Shown one piece after another: positions 62,541 through 64,000 of a DNA stretch of 64,000 nucleotides. The stretch is from Anaerolineae bacterium (GTDB lineage Bacteria > Chloroflexota > Anaerolineae > Aggregatilineales > Phototrophicaceae). The translations under genes were made by a program, and so were the position numbers. How positions within the stretch are numbered: the first letter of the stretch is position 1; each line of letters opens with the position of its first letter. The stretch spans positions 88,121 to 152,120 of the forward strand of contig JAFLCG010000016.1 of assembly GCA_017303635.1 (NCBI GenBank), given 5' to 3'. The notes beneath the pieces were generated by a model. The model did no database searches, was not told the DNA's origin, and worked only from the letters and a program-made list of their open reading frames with translations.

Positions 62541-63873
62541 TCAATTACTGTCAATTTGATCTAGACTACTGTTCGGCACTAGGTTATTTATGGCCTCAGA
62601 CAGAGTTTTGAAACGAGCATCAATGAATGCTTCGTAATTGTCGTCAAGTGCTGCATAGAGAGCATCTAGACTGATATAGTTGCTAGACAGAACATCTTCA
62701 ATATCATTGCCGAGTTGGTTTATCAGCATTTGAAAATATTCTGACGGCCTTGTGCCAGATATGGATTTATTGGCACCTGATTTTAACAGGCAGATGTTGA
62801 GGTGATAACTGATTTCAGTTTCGGAATACTTCTCAGCCTTCAAGAAGGCCTGAGGGAAGATGTGGTGAAATTCATGCCTGTTTGTGATTGCTAACGCTGC
62901 CCTGGTATCTATCTGAGACCCGTGTACAAGATTACGTGGATTCTTATGTGCCAGCAAAAGAGCAAAAGCCTTGCTTGTTGCTTTGTTTAGTGCAAAGGTG
63001 TCACGTAAAAAATTGTCAAGCTTTATGTCACCTTGTATTTCAAGTGCACTGATGTCACCACTTGCTGCTTGTCGAATATCACTTAAATCCTTTGAAATCT
63101 GAGCTGTGTTGGTTGTTCCAAAATAGCGACTGAATGATGATTTCCAGAACCATCCTTTTAATGCCGCAATTTGGCTGCTCGTTGGATTCGGGCATAATCT
63201 GAAAAACTCAACCAAGTACGTAAGTTGAAGATTGTAAGGGACATAACTTAATGAGCTTAATGGATGCTCAGTTGTTAGAAAATCAACTGCAAGCTGATAT
63301 GCATCTATACAACTACGGGCAGCCGTTGTTAATTGCTCAGAGGTAACGTTACGTAGTTTTTCAATATCTCCTTTATTGATGCCAAAATCACATGCAGCGG
63401 AAATGCTGCGCAGAATGTGTCCTTCTTCAATTTCAGCGAAATTCTTGGTCTCGCACGCTTCTCGTACGGCTTTGATCGCATCATTCAGATCAAATGCACC
63501 CTCCTTCCAGGTAGCTGCCCGCATCAGATCTACTATTGTTAACCTTCTGCCGCTACTATTTATTCTCTCGAACACAGGTGCGACTTGATTTAGATCCATA
63601 TCACCTAGAAATACGGCGGCTATGTTATAGTCTTTTATCGAGCTAAGTAGTTTTTGGGCAAGTTCAGTGTATTGTACAGCTTTTGGATGTTGGGCAAAAA
63701 ATGTGCATTGTGCAAGGAAATCCCGTGTTTCTAGCAGCATTCTTAGAGGGAAATGATTCACTAAGTTTTTTCTGGATGGATAAAGGTGCCTGTATCCATA
63801 TCAAAGACAACGTTCCACTTGCTACGAGTATCTTTTCCGTCCCAGTATAAGGCTCCGCACAAAGTTGAGAGCC
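62541..63873 (-). pseudogene. DUF262/HNH (GmrSD-like) nuclease gene, frameshifted and IS-interrupted
   Basis: The main frame (63761 to 62541) encodes the C-terminal part of a DUF262-type protein: NQVAPVFERINSSGRRLTIVDLMRA near its start and an HNH site RHEFHHIFPQAFL near residue 307. The frame continues upstream, after a one-base shift in an A6 tract (minus strand, about 63768-63773), as RLSTLCGALYWDGKDTRSKWNVVFDMDTGTFIHPEK, the normal part after the DGQQR catalytic motif. That motif is cut off by the IS3-type element at 63874. Such proteins are restriction-type enzymes against modified phage DNA. Base composition is AT-rich relative to neighbours. Broken as it stands. Confidence 0.85.
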
Positions 63874-64000
63874 TGACCTTACCCCGATTCAACGGACAGT
63901 AAAAGTGTCAGGGGCAGGCGAGTTGCTCGTAATCGACAGGGCTGAGATAACCCAAAGCCGAGTGCCGCCGCTGACGGTTGTACCAGATTTCAATGTACTC
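63874..64000 (-). mobile_element. IS3-family insertion sequence, right end only
   Basis: The element starts near TGACCTTACCCCG (63874-63886), a typical IS3-type terminal repeat start, and runs off the window. It interrupts the DUF262 gene just before its RLSTL segment. The other end and any target duplication are outside the window. Confidence 0.75.
63908..64000 (-). CDS. IS3-family transposase (orfB) C-terminus, cut by the window edge
   Basis: 31 codons ending in TGA (63908-63910, leftward): ...EIWYNRQRRHSALGYLSP then VDYEQLACP and stop. The pattern YNRQRRHSALGYLSP is the characteristic end of IS3-family DDE transposases (rve domain). The catalytic residues are outside the window. It reads toward the broken DUF262 gene. 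Confidence 0.93.
   Translation of the reverse strand, partial: EYIEIWYNRQRRHSALGYLSPVDYEQLACP

Overview
The window reads as a chromosomal segment of a GC-rich bacterium, most likely a member of the Chloroflexota (Anaerolineae-like). This is inferred from gene content and style: two four-repeat S1 proteins, a secreted DUF3048 protein with a long Thr/Pro/Ala linker, several Uma2 genes, an RNHCP protein, and many short GC-rich palindromes between genes. No rRNA, tRNA or CRISPR array was found. Most of the segment is ordinary, densely packed chromosome. The right end, from about 62.4 kb, is visibly more AT-rich and carries an IS3-type insertion.

Layout. 1-8 kb: a gene cut by the window edge, secA, then a compact row of a winged-helix regulator, two tandem three-helix membrane proteins, adenosine deaminase and a purine-type phosphoribosyltransferase, followed by an S1-domain protein closed by a strong terminator. 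8-15 kb: a metallo-hydrolase and a 1-pyrroline-5-carboxylate dehydrogenase, a small DUF4258-like protein, two methyltransferase-like proteins and an AI-2E-type permease. 15-18.6 kb: a TetR repressor with its own promoter/operator, then an overlapping transport and modification row (MFS, GNAT, SMR, SDR). 18.6-25 kb: Nudix, membrane, RNHCP, GH5-like lipoprotein, Uma2, a cytosolic trypsin-like protease and a frameshifted glycosyltransferase. 25-27 kb: a translation cluster (S1, bS21, IF-1).

27-36.5 kb: thiolase, ketol-acid reductoisomerase of the long class II type, Ppx/GppA phosphatase, DUF3048, LmbE-like deacetylase, PstS-like lipoprotein and tgt. 36.6-45 kb: a MurF-like/alanine racemase fusion, a nucleotidyltransferase-like protein, then a four-gene leftward row (acyl-CoA dehydrogenase, Uma2, MDR oxidoreductase, unknown) beside methylmalonyl-CoA epimerase; these suggest acyl-CoA and propionyl/methylmalonyl-CoA metabolism. 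45-54 kb: uvrC, a DedA protein, a RecQ helicase with a fused C-terminal phosphoribosyltransferase-like domain, a cytochrome c lipoprotein, an O-antigen ligase-type protein and an SH3b protein. 54-55.4 kb is a repeat-rich, nearly gene-free stretch with a candidate 30-residue membrane peptide, a MITE-like element and one small unknown gene.

55.4-62.4 kb: Rieske oxygenase, FGE-fold protein without the catalytic cysteines, DinB, glutamate dehydrogenase, amidohydrolase and zinc alcohol dehydrogenase, with a 26-bp perfect palindrome in between. 62.4-64 kb: a DUF262/HNH (GmrSD-like) defence-type gene, broken by a frameshift and by an IS3-family element that runs off the window.

No single locus proves a new system. 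The best candidates for a second look are the winged-helix/tandem membrane protein operon (3.5-5.7 kb), the TetR-controlled row ending in an SDR without its catalytic residues, the fusion proteins, the SOS-box-like palindrome pair, and the signal-peptide-less trypsin-like protease.
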